In this document: positions 10,483-22,672 of the stretch, one piece after another
Numbering within the stretch: position 1 is the first letter of the stretch
How the letters are laid out: each line of letters starts with the position of its first letter
Assembly (NCBI RefSeq): GCF_003144115.1
Contig: NW_020312013.1
Location: 310,001 to 374,000, forward strand
DNA: 64,000 bases
Direction: 5' to 3'
DNA from: Tilletiopsis washingtonensis
Lineage: Eukaryota > Basidiomycota > Exobasidiomycetes > Entylomatales
Position numbers and translations under genes: made by a program
Notes under the pieces: model-generated
The model's input: the letters and a program-made list of their open reading frames with translations, nothing else
What the model was told of the DNA's origin: nothing
The model's database searches: none

Positions 10483-13400
10483 ACGGATCATCTCGCGGCA
10501 CTGGACGGTCGCTCTCGCACGCACCGATGAGCACGCCGCCGCACCCGGATCTCGGTGACCACGACTCTATTCGCTTCGTCTCCTGCTCGTTGTCTCTCTC
10601 GCCGTCGTCGCGCGCCCTCAAAGACAGAGCCCTGGCGGCCGGCCCGACGCGCGCCCCTCCTCTCCTCCCTCTTTTGCAATCACATTCCTGATCTACCACG
10701 CTCTTTCCTCTCTTGCTCGGCCTATCCGGCGCCTTCATGTGCTGCTGCTCGTCACCCCAGTCGTGCCGGCGCGTCACCACACCGGACCTTCCCGTTCCTC
10801 GGTGTCGCCTGGGCATGGCCTGCGCACCGCGCGGCCTCGTCGGCGCCTGCCACACCCTGTACATACTAGCCACCGTGAAAAACCCAAGGTACCTCGCTCT
10901 AACTTATCTCATCACTCTCGCTGCTTGCAGTCGTGCTGAGATTTGGACGCTCAGTCGATCGGCTCCGCGTGGTCAGAGAGCCAGGAAGAGCTGAGGATGC
11001 TGCGCCGGCTCAGGGTCTGAGGCGCTCTTTCTCTTCGGAGCGAAGAGGCACTTCACGGATGCGCTCTCGCCGGCCTCGCCATCGAAGAGAAGGCAGGACG
11101 ACTCTGCACCCTGCACTCCCTGGCAACAAGGGAAGACGTCGAGCCCTGTGGCGGCAGACTGCTCGCAGCAGGCACGCACAACAGCACAAGGACAAGCAAG
11201 CGAAGCCCACACTCTTCCTGATCGTCGAGGAAGGAAAGTGCCGGCACACGGCTGGAAGATAGCAGCGAGGTGGCGGTGCAGCAAACCCTTTGCAAGAGAC
11301 CAGGGCCAGCGAGAGCAAGCGAGCCACCCGCAGCCCAGCGCACGCACGCTCGAAGGCCTCTCTGCCTCTGAGCAAGCGAGGGTCCGCTCGTCCGACTATT
11401 CGACGCGCTCAAGATTTCGGAGCCAACAGCTCAGTCAGCGCACCGAGAGCAACAGGTGTTGTTCGCAGCCGCAGGTGCACAGCACGCCGACAGCGTCATC
11501 GAGCGACGGGTCGATAGAGTGATCGCAGACCCGTGCTACGGCGTCCTGGCGGCGGTGCCTTGTTTTGCACCCGCGCGGCGGGCGCATCCCTGAGGGCGTC
11601 CTTGGACATGCACTGCAGCCTGCCTGCCCGTCACTCGTCCAGCGTCGCCCATCGCACTCTCGCAAACTCGTCATGCTCCCATCATCAGCGGCCCGGCAGC
11701 GCAGAGATACGCGTCATGGGCAGGCCGTCAGCGATGACGGCGCAAGTGCTTTGAGCTTGATGCGGCGACAGGCAGGCGACGAGGCGAAGCAAGGCGACTT
11801 GATAGAGTGTCGCCCCGCCGCTTTGCTTGAGCCGCGCTGACGAATCCGCCTAGCTCGCCTCGACGACGGCGGCCCCGTGGGTGCAGGGTGCGGGTGCCTG
11901 GCCCGCAAGCGACGGCACCGAGTGAACTCCATTCGGATCGTCCTCGATGCTGCTGTGGGCGTGCCGCTCGCCGGGCCTTGAAGCGGTGCTGCGAGCGCAA
12001 TGAGGCGGCTGAAAGACGCTCGCACCGAGGGAGCGCCGTGCTGCCTGGACCTGCTGACGGCCTGCTGGGTGCTCTGCGGTGCGCTGCGGTGCTTGCCAGC
12101 CCTCCGTGTCGCTCCGAGTCGGCCGTCCCCGATGCATCCGCTGTCCGCCGCTGCAGCGCGACAAAAAAGGGAAGACGCCGCTCATGCGTGCGAGATGAGC
12201 TGCGATTCGGCTCCGCAGCCGCAACGCGCCTCATCACCGAGGCTCGCTGTCGGCACCGAGAAGGAAGCAGGCAGGCCGACGGCGAGGCATGACCATGCAG
12301 GGGCATCTGATCGCCCTGAGCATAGGAGATGCCCGAGGCGCGGACGCGGACAAGGCGGCTGGCGCTGCTCGACGCGTCGGTCAGGGGGGCACGTCTGGCA
12401 GCGCCACGCTTCCTGGTCGCTGCCACGTGTGCTGCCCGCTGCTGGGGCACAGCAGGCGACGCCACAGCGCATCGAACAGGGGCGAGGCTGCTGCTGCTGG
12501 CCGCACTCCCAAGCAGCTTGCGAGGCATCGGCGAGAGTGGTGCGAGCTGCGATGCGGCGCGCGGATGGAGGCATCGAGGGCGCGCGCGGCAGGCAGCGAG
12601 AGGCGGCACACGGGCGAGGCGCCGCGGGCCTACTCGCCGTGCGCCGCGCCCAACTTCCGCGGCAGGCGGCCGGCAGCAGCGGCCGCGGCGGCGCACAGAC
12701 GGCAGAGGCGCGCGTCTCTGGCGCGCACGGCGCGCGCGGCCTCGCTTCGCGCTTCGCCCTCCATCCCCTTCGAAGGCAGCACCGCATCGCAGCGCATCGC
12801 ACTCTCTCTCCCTCCCTCCCGCCGCAACCACTCCCACCCACCCGCCACACAGCGTCCATCTCGCCGCTGCCAGCACTCCCGCCGCTTCTCTGTTCCTCGC
12901 ACCCTCGCCGCCAGGCACGGCGCTGCGTGACTGGCGGCCTGACGCGCCACCACCATCCTGGCGCAGGCGCCGCCCATCCTCGTCCTCGCGCCGTCTTGCG
13001 CCTTGCCTCCCACCTCCGTCTCGCCGCCTGCCGTCTTTGCTCGTCGAACTCTTCTGCACTCTGGCCAGCGCCACATTGCCTGCACCGCCTCGCACCTGCT
13101 GCACTTGTGCTCGGCAACGCCACCTCCCGCCTGCGGACCCAGTGCGCCCTTGGTGCCTGGGCAGCGCGCCTTTGCAGCCGAGGCAGAGCGCTGCGCTGCA
13201 TCGGAGCGGGTGCAGAGGCTGAGAGTTATAAGCGGACACACCTGCAGCTGGGCCTGCTCTTCTCTCCCACATCCCACCACCACCACCCAGCCTCCTCCCA
13301 CCACCGCGCCCCTCCGAGCCAGCTAGACTCGCTCCTCTCCTTTGCCTCTGCGCAGTCGCCTCTCCTCCACCGCGCCCTGGCGCCACCTCGCACAGCCTCG

Positions 13401-13509
13401 GCTGCTGCTCCTCTTCGTCGCTCTCTCACCCTTCGCCTCGCCCACACACCACCGTGCGTGGTCCTCCATCATCGTCGCCTCTCCTCGCTCACGCTTCACC
13501 CACCTCCAG
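10483..13509. other. 3 kb intergenic region upstream of the MADS-box gene
   Basis: No supported gene. The first few hundred bases are probably the 3' UTR of the membrane-protein gene. From about 12770 to 13509 the plus strand becomes pyrimidine-rich, with a TATAAG at 13227, consistent with a long promoter and leader for the MADS gene. Open frames in between lack motifs. Confidence 0.6.
13226..13232 (+). promoter_or_regulatory. TATA box of the MADS-box gene
   Basis: TTATAAG sits 278 bases upstream of the ATG at 13510 and is followed by a C/T-rich leader. It is a good TATA match in an otherwise AT-poor region. Role inferred from position. Confidence 0.45.
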
Positions 13510-15744
13510 ATGGGCCGCAAGAAGATCAAGATCCAGCGCATCGCCGAGGACCGCAACCGCTCGGTCACGTACCTCAAGCGCAAGGCCGGCCTCATGAAGA
13601 AGGCCCACGAGCTCGCCGTGCTCACCGACAGCGACGTCGCCGTCATTGTGTTCGCCAAGAACGGCAAGCTGGCCGAATTCTGCAGCACCGACATCGACCA
13701 GCTGCTGCTGCGCTACACCGAGGTGAGTCGTGTGCCGTGTCCGCTATGGTCTCATCATCACATCGGTCCTCACACACCATGCCGCTGCAGCACGAAGGCC
13801 CGGTGGAGCGCCGCGGACCCGACTTCTACTTCAAGCAGGCCGCCAAGGACGCCGCCTCTGACGACGAAGATGAGGACGAGGACGTCAAGCCCGCCGGCCC
13901 CTTTGACCCCACAGAACCGGGCCCTTCGGGTCCTCGTTGGGGCGACGGCGACGGCGGCAGTGGCCCCTCGGCCGGCGGCTCGGGCTCTGGCGGGCCCAGC
14001 GGCTCCTCCTCTGCCGACGCCGGTCGCAGCAGCAGCGGCACGGCCGAGGGCAAGAAGCGCGACTATGGTGGCGCACCCAGCAGTGGTCGTCCATCGGCCG
14101 GCAAGAAGCGTGCCATGGGTCCGTCCGACGGCGCCGACGCTACGACGCCCGGCGACAGCAGCATGCCAGCCGGCCTGGTCGCTGCCGAGTCCACTTCGCC
14201 CTCCTCGGCCTTCACCGGAGGACTGCGCATGGGTCGCTCCATCTCCGCCACCGGGCCTGTGCCGCTCGTCGAGCGCCGCAAGCTGCGTGCCGCACTGGTG
14301 CAGCGCCATCGGACCAGCGATGTCGGACCATCGACGCAAGGCTCTGCCTATGCTCAGCAACACCAGCTGCACCATGGTGCCTTCTACACCTCGTCCTCGT
14401 CGGCTGAGTTCGCCATGCCCGACTCGCGTCCGCCCACAGCACCGGCTGCGCAGAGCTACATTGGCCTGCACGACGAGCCGATGTTCGGCGCGCACGCTCG
14501 GCACCACACCTACCCGCACCACGGGCAACAGCAGCAGCAACAGCAAGGCACCTTCTCTCCGCCTCGCTTTGCATACAGCACGCCCGACTCGCTCTCCAGC
14601 AGCGGTCACCCATCGAGCACCAGCGCCAGCGTGAGCGCGCCCGAGACGAGGCCGCAGACGATGGCTGGCGGTGAGGTCTTCCACCATCCGCAGCAGCAGA
14701 GCCACTCCTACATGCACCTCGCCGTCAGCGGCAGCGGCTCGCATGCCCACTCGCACGCACGCGCATCGGCCTCATTGCCAGGCAGCCTGGGCGGCCACTG
14801 GCCGACTCGTGATGCTCGGCCTGAGGGACAGCAGCAGCAAGGCCAGCTCAACTACCCGGCGTCGGCACCGCTCGACGCACCCTACACATCTCGTGCCGGC
14901 ACTCACATGTCCGGCTCGAGCTGGGAGCAAGCTCGCTATGCGGAGCAGCAGCAACAGCAGCAGCACCAGCAACAGCTGCCACACCAGGCAGTGCTGCGTC
15001 AATACCCGCAGTACACGGCCTATGCTCGTGGCCTCGTGCAGCAGGAGCAGGAGCGCCAGATGCAGCAGCATCAGCAACCGCAGATGCACTCTTCCGGCCT
15101 TGCGCAGCAGCACTCGGGCAGCATCGAGATGCAGGAGCAGGAGCAGATCGACGCTGGCAGGGCACGCACCCTCGGCCACTACGAAGCATCGCGCAGTGCC
15201 GCTGCCTATCGAGTGAGTATCAGACCTGACTCTGACCCCGCTGCCGCCATGCTGACCTCATCTTTCTCAGGCACTGCACAGTCCGCTCGAGCCATACCCA
15301 TCCCTCGCCGCGCCCTCGGGCTTAGGAAGCATGCTGGCGCACGGCGCTGCTCCGCCTTTCTACGACGCCAGTGCCGGCGACACGCACGCCGGTCGATCCG
15401 ACGAGAAGTGGAGCTCTCAGCAGCACGCACAATCGGGCCGCTCCTACAGCTGCACCTCCTCCTCCAGCGCAGCTGGCGGCTCGGACGTCGCCATCACGCC
15501 ATCCTCCTACCACGGCAGCGGCGAAGGTGCGCCCACGACGTCGACTACGCCAGGCATGAGCAACGCCGAGCTCGACGTCCTCATCGGCTCGGTGCTCTCG
15601 CACACCACCGCCTCGGGACCCTCGCCTGCGGCCGTCGCTCGTGCCGCACAGATTGCCGCGCTGCCGGCTAGCGGCATGAACAAGACTCCGCCCAGCGACG
15701 TCGATGCTCCGCCCTCGTCGTCCTACGGCTACGCTGTCATGTGA
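13510..15744 (+). CDS. MEF2-type MADS-box transcription factor (Rlm1/Smp1 class)
   Basis: DNA-binding transcription factor acting in the nucleus. Exons are 13510-13722, 13791-15212 and 15271-15744 (702 residues). Exon 1 is almost exactly the MADS plus MEF2 region: [11 protein letters not shown], then [20 protein letters not shown] and the [15 protein letters not shown] strand. Starting with MGRKKI and having [12 protein letters not shown] place it in the MEF2/Rlm1 class and not the SRF/Mcm1 class. After an acidic patch (DDEDEDED, about 90-97) the protein is low complexity, rich in Ser, Gly, Gln and His, with polyglutamine runs. In yeast Rlm1 acts below the cell-integrity MAP kinase, so a cell-wall role is a reasonable inference given the wall-related genes nearby. 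Both introns contain CTGAC-like branch points. It converges on the minus-strand gene ending at 16323. Confidence 0.92.
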
Positions 15745-16322
15745 CTGCCGGTCTTGCCAAGCTTGGCCGCTTGCATCTAGGGTCTCTCACTATTCGAGCC
15801 GCAGCCGATTCTTCGCAGCCTGCCCTTCGCTCAACAGCTCTTCGCTTCATCTTATCGTCTCTTCTCGCTCTGCTCTTTCCTAGACCTCTCGCAGCGCACG
15901 TCGGCCGCCACGTCATCATTCCGCTTCGTCCTCTTATCCAAGCACAGTCCATCCAAGCTGCTGTATCTGCTTCTTCCCGCTGCGCGCCTCAGTCATCATT
16001 CCATCATATCGCCGTCACGCCCTGGGCCATCTTATCACACGTCTCATTCTCACCTGCCTGTACGCCCCTTCACTGCGCGCGCGTCATCGCCTCTTCATCG
16101 TCTAACTTTCAATGCACTTAGACTCTCTCCACACGGCTGAGCACACACTGGCTTGACTGACGCGGTGTGGCATTCAGAGGAAAGCACGGCGAATAAAGAT
16201 ACAGCGGGCCGCTCTCGACCGCGCGACGAGGCGAACGGGACAGCGGCGCCGCAGGGGCCGGAGGCCGTGGGGGGAATAGAGAGCGGGAGGGGGTAACGAA
16301 TGTGTGGGTGCTCGGGTCGCCC
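15745..16322. other. convergent 3' spacer
   Basis: This separates two converging genes and holds their 3' UTRs. The left half is relatively AT- and T-rich (CTTCATC and CATCAT runs), like a 3' UTR. No gene is seen. Confidence 0.6.
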
Positions 16323-19300
16323 TTACGTGCGCTGACGCAGGTACGACGAGAGCGACTGCAGGCTGCTGCGGCGCAGCTTGGAGTGGCGGCGCGCCATGTC
16401 GGCCAGCGACGCCGACGAGCTCGACTTGGGCAGCTTCGGCTCCTTCTGCTGCTGCTGCTGCGTCGAGGTCGGCATGGGCGGAGCCGGAGCTGCGTCGCGA
16501 CGAGACTTGGTGCTGGGCGTCGCGAGCGACATGGCGCGCAGACGCATGAACGAGCCCGTGCTGGAGCGCTTCGAGGCGCGCTTCGACGTCGTGGCGGCGA
16601 CCGGCTCGGCGGCAGGCCACATTGGCGGCGCAGAGGCCGGCTGCTCAGCCAGGCCGAGCGCCGAGGGCGGCGCAGCGCCACCGCGCGCCATCTCGGCCTT
16701 CCAGACGTGCGCGAGGTTGACGGGCTTCTTGTTGCCGGTGCGTGCGCGGACGTCCTTGTTGAGCCAGTCGCGGTACTCTTCTGCCGCTGCGTCGTCGGCA
16801 GCAGCGAGAACGATGCAGCCGATGCCCGACTCGCTCTGCTGCAGCTGCGGCTCCCGGCGAGTCTCTGCCGCGCCAGGAGCATCTCGGACGGGTGCCTTGG
16901 CGGAGCCGCCGAAGAAGCGGCGCAGCGCTTTGCGGATGCGGCTGACCTTCTCCGGCGAGATCGGCTGCGAGCCGTTGATCTCCACGCGTGTAGAGTCGCG
17001 CGAGAAGGTCGAGCACAATGGGATGGGCGACAGCGGGCTGGGAGCCAGCACGACGGGCTGCGTGGCGCTTGCGGTGATGCCTGGACCACGTGCGGTAACA
17101 CTTGGAAGCGGGCGCGACGTGTCCAGCGGCGAGACGCTGCGTGACGGCGGCGGCGAAGACAGCATCGGCTCCGACAGCATGCGCAGCGGCGCCATGCGCG
17201 GCGAGATAGCGCTGGGCGAGCTGCTGAGCACCACAGCAGGCGAGCTGGCAGCCAGCTGCAGCTTGGGACGCGTGACGACAAAGTCGGGCGTCGTGGGTGT
17301 GGCTGGCGGGCTGGTCGACGAACGAATGCTAAAACGCCTCGTCGAGCCATCTGTGCTGGCCTCCTCGAAGGCGCGGAATGGACGTGCAAAGTTCAGGGTG
17401 CAAGCCTTGGCGGTGACGATGGTGGCGGAGAAGGCAGTGCCGGAAGCAGGAGGATCCATCGCCGGGCTCGCCGGGCGCGGAGGCTGCGATGAGCGGCGCT
17501 TCTGCACACTCTCGCGCGCCAGCGGCGTAGCGCTGCGCGAGACAGGCGAGAAGGCAGGGCGCGGCGGTGGAGACGGAGCATCGGCGAGGGCGCGCAGAAG
17601 GTCTGCGTCGGTCGATGCCGGCGTGACCTCGAGCTGACCATCGTCGCCCGACATTTGCCGCACGGCGCGAGCCTTGGCCAGGGCGTCCTCGAGCGACATG
17701 CTGCCACGGCGACTCATCGAGCTGCCGGAGCGCGGAGGCAAGTCGCCCGCCATGCTCAGCGGCCGGAAGCCCTGCGGCATGCTGCCGCGATGCAGGCGCT
17801 TCGAGGCCGCCTGCAGGTCCTCGGCCGTCGTGTCGGTGCCTTGGCTGCGTCGCCGCGAGCTGCCGCTGGCTCGCCGGCTGCCGCTGACGGGAAAGGGGCG
17901 GAAAGGCACTTCGGGGAACAGAGCGCTCGGGCTGCCAACTGGTGCCGTCTCGCGCATCGAGTCGATCGAACCGACGCTGCCGCGCTTGCTCGTCGGCGGC
18001 TGGAACTGCCAGGCCGGCTGGAAGGCCGAGGCCGCGGCGGCGCTTTGCGGCGTCACGGAGCCGTGCGTGCGCGAGGCGATACTCCGGCTGGACGTGGACG
18101 CAGCGTCGTAAGCGTCACGCATGGAGTTGGCGGACGCGCGCCGGGCAATGATGCGTGCTCCTTCGACGGTCATCGGCACTCGCACGTCGCGCGGTGCGGT
18201 GAATGGCGAGGCACCGCGCCGGTCGCCGCCGTAGAAGGACGCGAGCGTGTCGTTGCGGATGCGCTGGCCAAAGGACGGCGAGATCAGGTACGACTGCCGT
18301 GCCTCGCGATGCGGTGCAAACGTCTCGCCATCGTCGTCATCGCGCTCACGCATCCACGTGCGTGCGGTGAAGGGCGCCAGCGGTGCCCGCTCCTTGCGAG
18401 TAGACTTCGTCGTCGAGACATCGAGATCATCCGCTGGAGAGCTGGGCGCCGAAATGGAAGCCGACGTGGCCGAGGAGCGGTCGTCGCTGCATGTCGAGAG
18501 ATCGCCGGATGAGTACTGCGAGTCCTCGAACGACGACGTGATGTCAGAGCGAGACGTGTCCGACTCCTTGCTGCGCCGCTGCATCTCGGCCTGGCTGTTG
18601 AAGTACGACGTGGAGAAGCGGCGCGAGGGCGACGTCTGCTTGCTCGCCGGCGGCGTGGACGTGGTCCACGGCGGGCTGGCGTGGTTGGTGTTGAACGGCC
18701 CGGACCGCGCCGGAGAGGCCAGTTGCAGCGGCAGCAGGCTGGACGAGCTGCCCACACGGCGCACACCATCTGCGGTGCCCGGACGCCGCGCCTGAGAGGC
18801 GCGGCCGCTGTGCAGCACGGCCGCCGTCTGCAGCACAGCTGCCGACTGCAGCTGCGCAGCCGCCTTTGGCCGCTCGACGTAGTCCCACGTCGACGACTGT
18901 GGCCGCGTGCGGTTGGAGCTCGAGTAGCGCCGTGAAGCATCTGCCTTTGCGGCGGCCGGTCTGCCCGTCGTGTCCACCGCACCGCCGCGTGGCAGCCACG
19001 AGGGCGCGTCGCTGGCAATGCCGATCGACGAGCTGCGCCGAGCGTGGCGCTGCTGCTGCGGCCCTGACGAGCTGGCGGCTGCGAACGTGGTCACGTCTGA
19101 GCGAGGCGAGCGTGCCAGGCTGGCCTGCCGTCCGCGCGGCGTGGCAGCGACGGCAGAGTGCGGCATGATCGTCTGGGCGCTGCTGCCGCTCGAGCTGCTG
19201 CTGCCCGTGGCCAGGCTGTCGGAGCTGATGCGCGGCGCTGCGGCCATGAGCGCGCTCTCGCCGAGGCTGAGGCGCCGCCGAGCGAACGCTGCGGGCGAGT

Positions 19301-19415
19301 GCGCCGCTGCGGCCGGCAGAGCGCTGCTGCTGGCGGGCGAGAGCGGCGCTGCTGCGGCGAGGACAAGCGAGCGGCGCTGCATGCCGCGCGGCGCAGGCGC
19401 CACGGCGGCGGACAT
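16323..19415 (-). CDS. large Ser-rich protein of unknown function
   Basis: Not recognised. It is an uninterrupted frame of 1030 residues from the first in-frame ATG at 19415, which has a good context; upstream in-frame codons are not ATG. Composition is dominated by Ser, Ala, Arg and Pro with many SRRxS-like kinase-type motifs, suggesting a disordered phosphoprotein. Islands of more ordered sequence include FGQRIRNDTLASFYGG, a stretch around VEGARIIARRAS, and a C-terminal part with GIGCIVLAAADDAAAEEYR and WLNKDVRARTGNKKPVNLAH. Those islands are the best handles for homology. There are no membrane segments or signal peptide. A TATATC element lies about 380 bases upstream. It could be a cytoskeletal or signalling scaffold, but nothing in the sequence proves this. 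Confidence 0.75.
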   Translation of the reverse strand: MSAAVAPAPRGMQRRSLVLAAAAPLSPASSSALPAAAAHSPAAFARRRLSLGESALMAAAPRISSDSLATGSSSSSGSSAQTIMPHSAVAATPRGRQASLARSPRSDVTTFAAASSSGPQQQRHARRSSSIGIASDAPSWLPRGGAVDTTGRPAAAKADASRRYSSSNRTRPQSSTWDYVERPKAAAQLQSAAVLQTAAVLHSGRASQARRPGTADGVRRVGSSSSLLPLQLASPARSGPFNTNHASPPWTTSTPPASKQTSPSRRFSTSYFNSQAEMQRRSKESDTSRSDITSSFEDSQYSSGDLSTCSDDRSSATSASISAPSSPADDLDVSTTKSTRKERAPLAPFTARTWMRERDDDDGETFAPHREARQSYLISPSFGQRIRNDTLASFYGGDRRGASPFTAPRDVRVPMTVEGARIIARRASANSMRDAYDAASTSSRSIASRTHGSVTPQSAAAASAFQPAWQFQPPTSKRGSVGSIDSMRETAPVGSPSALFPEVPFRPFPVSGSRRASGSSRRRSQGTDTTAEDLQAASKRLHRGSMPQGFRPLSMAGDLPPRSGSSMSRRGSMSLEDALAKARAVRQMSGDDGQLEVTPASTDADLLRALADAPSPPPRPAFSPVSRSATPLARESVQKRRSSQPPRPASPAMDPPASGTAFSATIVTAKACTLNFARPFRAFEEASTDGSTRRFSIRSSTSPPATPTTPDFVVTRPKLQLAASSPAVVLSSSPSAISPRMAPLRMLSEPMLSSPPPSRSVSPLDTSRPLPSVTARGPGITASATQPVVLAPSPLSPIPLCSTFSRDSTRVEINGSQPISPEKVSRIRKALRRFFGGSAKAPVRDAPGAAETRREPQLQQSESGIGCIVLAAADDAAAEEYRDWLNKDVRARTGNKKPVNLAHVWKAEMARGGAAPPSALGLAEQPASAPPMWPAAEPVAATTSKRASKRSSTGSFMRLRAMSLATPSTKSRRDAAPAPPMPTSTQQQQQKEPKLPKSSSSASLADMARRHSKLRRSSLQSLSSYLRQRT

Positions 19416-22400
19416 GGCGCAGAAGCGCGCGCGCGAGGAGAGCAAGAGTGCTGCTAGCTGCGGATGGGCAGCGCTGTGCGCCACAAGGATTGCGAGAGAG
19501 GAGCGGATGCGAGGGAGCGGCGAACTCTACGCGTGCGCCCAGCGAGCTCTCTACGCGAGGCGGCGCGTCTGGCGCACGCGGATGCACGCGCGCAGCGGGA
19601 CGGCGCGGAGAAAGGCGCGCAGCGCGGGGGCGTGCGCGGCGAGAGGGCGGTGGTGGTGCGGGTGGTGGTCGTGGAGACAGAGGCGAGAGCGACGGCGGGC
19701 TCGGCTCTGCCTGTGCGGGCTGATGAGGGTGCGGAAGGGACGGAGCAGAGGAGAAGCAGCAGCGGGCCGCTCGGTCGGCGGGCGAGGGCAGGGAGAGATA
19801 TAAGGGAACATCGCCGAGCAGCGCAGGCGGCAGGCACGGAGAGGGTGGGCGGCACCGGGCCCCCTCCGCGCGCGCGCGCACCCAACGGCCGGCACAGGCA
19901 CGGCGCCCGTGTCGCGGCGGCGCGCGCAGGCTCAAATTGGCAGGCGGCAGGCGCAAGGGGTGCAGCGGCGAGAAGAGGTGCAGCCGCGCGCCGCCGGCAT
20001 CACGCCAGTCTTGCGCGCGCTGTGGCGCCTTCGCGCCGGCGGGGGCGTTGCGCCGCGCCTGCGCCTGCGCCGCTCGGCGCTCACACGCTCGTCGTCGTCG
20101 TCGTCCAGGGAGGCCCCCATCGCGAGCCTGAGATGCTCACCTGCGCCACGCCTCAACACCACCGCGCAGCGCGAGGCACGCACGGCACAGACACGCCTGC
20201 TTCGAGAACGCTGTCAGCGAAGCTGCGGGAGCGTGTTGTGGCCGTGTCTTGCGGTGCTGGGCGACCCTCGGAGGGTGCGCCGCGCTCGACGGACGAGACG
20301 GGGCCGCGAGGGTGTGGCGGCCGATGCCTGCATCTCGCAGCTGGACAGCACCCGGCGCTTGCTCGCAGCGGCACTGAGCTGTCGCTGCTGCCGGGAGGGC
20401 GCGCAGCCAGGGCTTGTGCGATGGAGAGGGCAGCCGCTGCTGCCTCCGAGCCAGCATGCAGGGAGGTCAGGCAGCGCACCAGCGGTAGCCCAACGGCTTG
20501 GCTGCTGCCTCGTCTCGCGCGGCACCCCTCCGTCACGCAGGACACAAGACCCGGCCGGCCGGAGCAGGTTCCGCGATGGAAGCGCCGCCTGTGCCGCGGC
20601 GATGGAAGGGAGGGTGCGCCGCATCGTCGGGCCGGAGGCGCCGCCTGACCTGCGACGGCGGTGCGCCGCTGCGGGACGTGCAGGCGCGGGAGCGCTGCGG
20701 CTCGTGGGCGCCGCCTTGTCCGTCGCGACGCGTCCATCAAGAAGGACGTGGCGCCATCCTGCGCCTCGGAGCGGAGTTGCAGCGCAGGTCCACAGACGAC
20801 GGCTGCCGCTAGAATCTCGCTGCACCCCCAGCTGGGGGCAGCTGAGCTGCGGCACAGGCGGCGCCGGCGCCGGCTTGCGGCGCAGCATGCAGACGCTGCT
20901 CGTCATCTCGCCGCACGGCTCCCGTCATGCCCCCATGCGACGGCCGCAGCCGCAGCAGCGTGCGGGCAATTATGTCCCGCTGTTCGGCACCAGTGCAGGC
21001 ACCGGCAGAGACCAGTGTGCGAGGGAGGAGCCGATGATCCACTCCGCCATGCGGGCGCCCGCCCGCCGCTGGAAGCTGTCAGCATCGGCCGCAGCGGTCG
21101 TCTCCGCAAGATGTACCGGGCCACCACGACAGACCTCGCTGAAGTTGGCAGTTTGGTCACGGACCGTTCGGAGCGTCTCGTGCGCGGACATGTTGCATGA
21201 GGGCTCCTGCAGGCTGTGCAGGCGAGCGGCGAGCCCTCGCCTTGGCGGTGCCAACGGGCGGATCGCGCGCCCGCTCGCCGTCGCAGCGTCACGAGTTGGC
21301 CGTCGATATCGCATCCGGGACGCCACCTCCGGCTGATCCTGCTCGGCAGAGTGATCGTAAGATGCATTGATCCGCCCTTCGCTGCATGGAGGCAAGCAGG
21401 CGTCGCTGCGGCGGGTGACGTGTGCGGAGGGATCGTCGTGCCGCCTCCCCGGGGCGGCGCAGAGGCGGTGCGGCCAATATCCACCAGGCGCGCACGAGGA
21501 CCCTGTCATGCGCCGCGGTGGCGCTCGCCCACCCGAGATGAGGCTGCCCTCGCAGCGAACCTAGCCAAGAGCAACACGCAGCGCAGAGCTGCGATGCAGC
21601 GAAGCAGCGAAGCGTGGCTGCAGCGCGGGCCGGCTCGTGGGACGCACCACGCGCCGGAGGCAGCAGCAGCGTCCGGCGCTAACGCCGCAGCCGAGGCGCG
21701 TGGGTGCTGCACCCTGCTGCATGCACGCCGTGCAGCGCTGCAGCCGCGGCGCTCGGCGGCTTCGACGCCGACGGCGCAGACGACAGGCAGGGTCCGACGT
21801 CCGAAGCCCTCCCGCTTCTACGTCTCTGCACCGCTGTTGCAGCGCTCAGAGGTGCTGCTGCTGCGCTCGGCGGAGCTGTGCCGCCTGCGAAGCACGCCGC
21901 AGCATGCGCGCACCCGCAGCCGCCGATGCAGCTCAGGACAACGTCCGCCAGTCCGCTCGACGGCGGCGCCATGCGCGATGCGCAGCGCAAGCAGCAGCGC
22001 GTGGGAGCCAGCGCCATCACACCCCTTGCGCAGGCGTACCGGCCGGCCATGTGCCGGCGCCAGTGCAAGGGCTCTCAGCCTTGGGCGTGTGCTGCGCGTG
22101 CCGTGGCGCATCCACGTGTGGCGCCATGCTGCGAGGCCTGCAGGCGCCAGCGATGCCTCGACGGGCCAAGGAGCATACGTGGTGCATGGGACGGAGGACG
22201 CGCATTCTCGACGGCGTGCTGTGGCGCTGCGAGGCGAGCAAGGAGCGGTGCCGTGTGGCGGCGCGGTGGCGTCACGTGCGGGCAGATCCGCGCGGCGGGC
22301 GTGGGAGCAGCGGCGCGGGAACAAGTCGCGCAGGTCGCGCACCTTCGGCGGCATCGGCGGCGCGCCGTGAATCCGCGGCACAGCACCGCACGCTGCCTGC

Positions 22401-22672
22401 CGCTGCTCCACCATCGCCGCGATCAGCCACGCGCGTGCCGCACCTCGCATTCCTCGGGCCGCTCGCCCCTTCCTGCATCGCATCCTCACGCCGCAGCGTG
22501 ACATCCGCCGCCGCTCCGAGAAAGCGCTAGCTCGCCTGCGCAGCCTTGCTCCCACGCACGCATCTCCGCCTCCACTCCGTGTCCTGCGGTAGCCACCGGC
22601 AGCTCCGCACGCCGTCGCCCCACCGCACCCTCGGGCCCGCGCCGTCGTCGCTGGTACACGCCGCCGCCCCAA
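19416..22672. other. 3.3 kb divergent intergenic region
   Basis: Lies between two divergently transcribed genes (starts at 19415 minus and 22673 plus). I see no supported gene. The open frames show Arg/Ala/Cys-rich random composition. A short TCG microsatellite runs near 20090-20104. The two flanks presumably hold the two promoters. Confidence 0.55.
19793..19804 (-). promoter_or_regulatory. TATA element of the Ser-rich protein gene
   Basis: Read on the minus strand this is TTATATCTCTCCC, matching the 12-base core TATATCTCTCCC found before the membrane-protein gene at 8071. It lies about 380 bases upstream of the minus-strand ATG at 19415. The plus strand also reads TATAAG here, so orientation rests on the longer shared motif. 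Confidence 0.4.

Noticed and set aside
13510-15744. SRF/Mcm1-type identity for the MADS protein
   Set aside because: The MADS box begins at residue 1 and carries the [12 protein letters not shown] signature of the MEF2/Rlm1 class.
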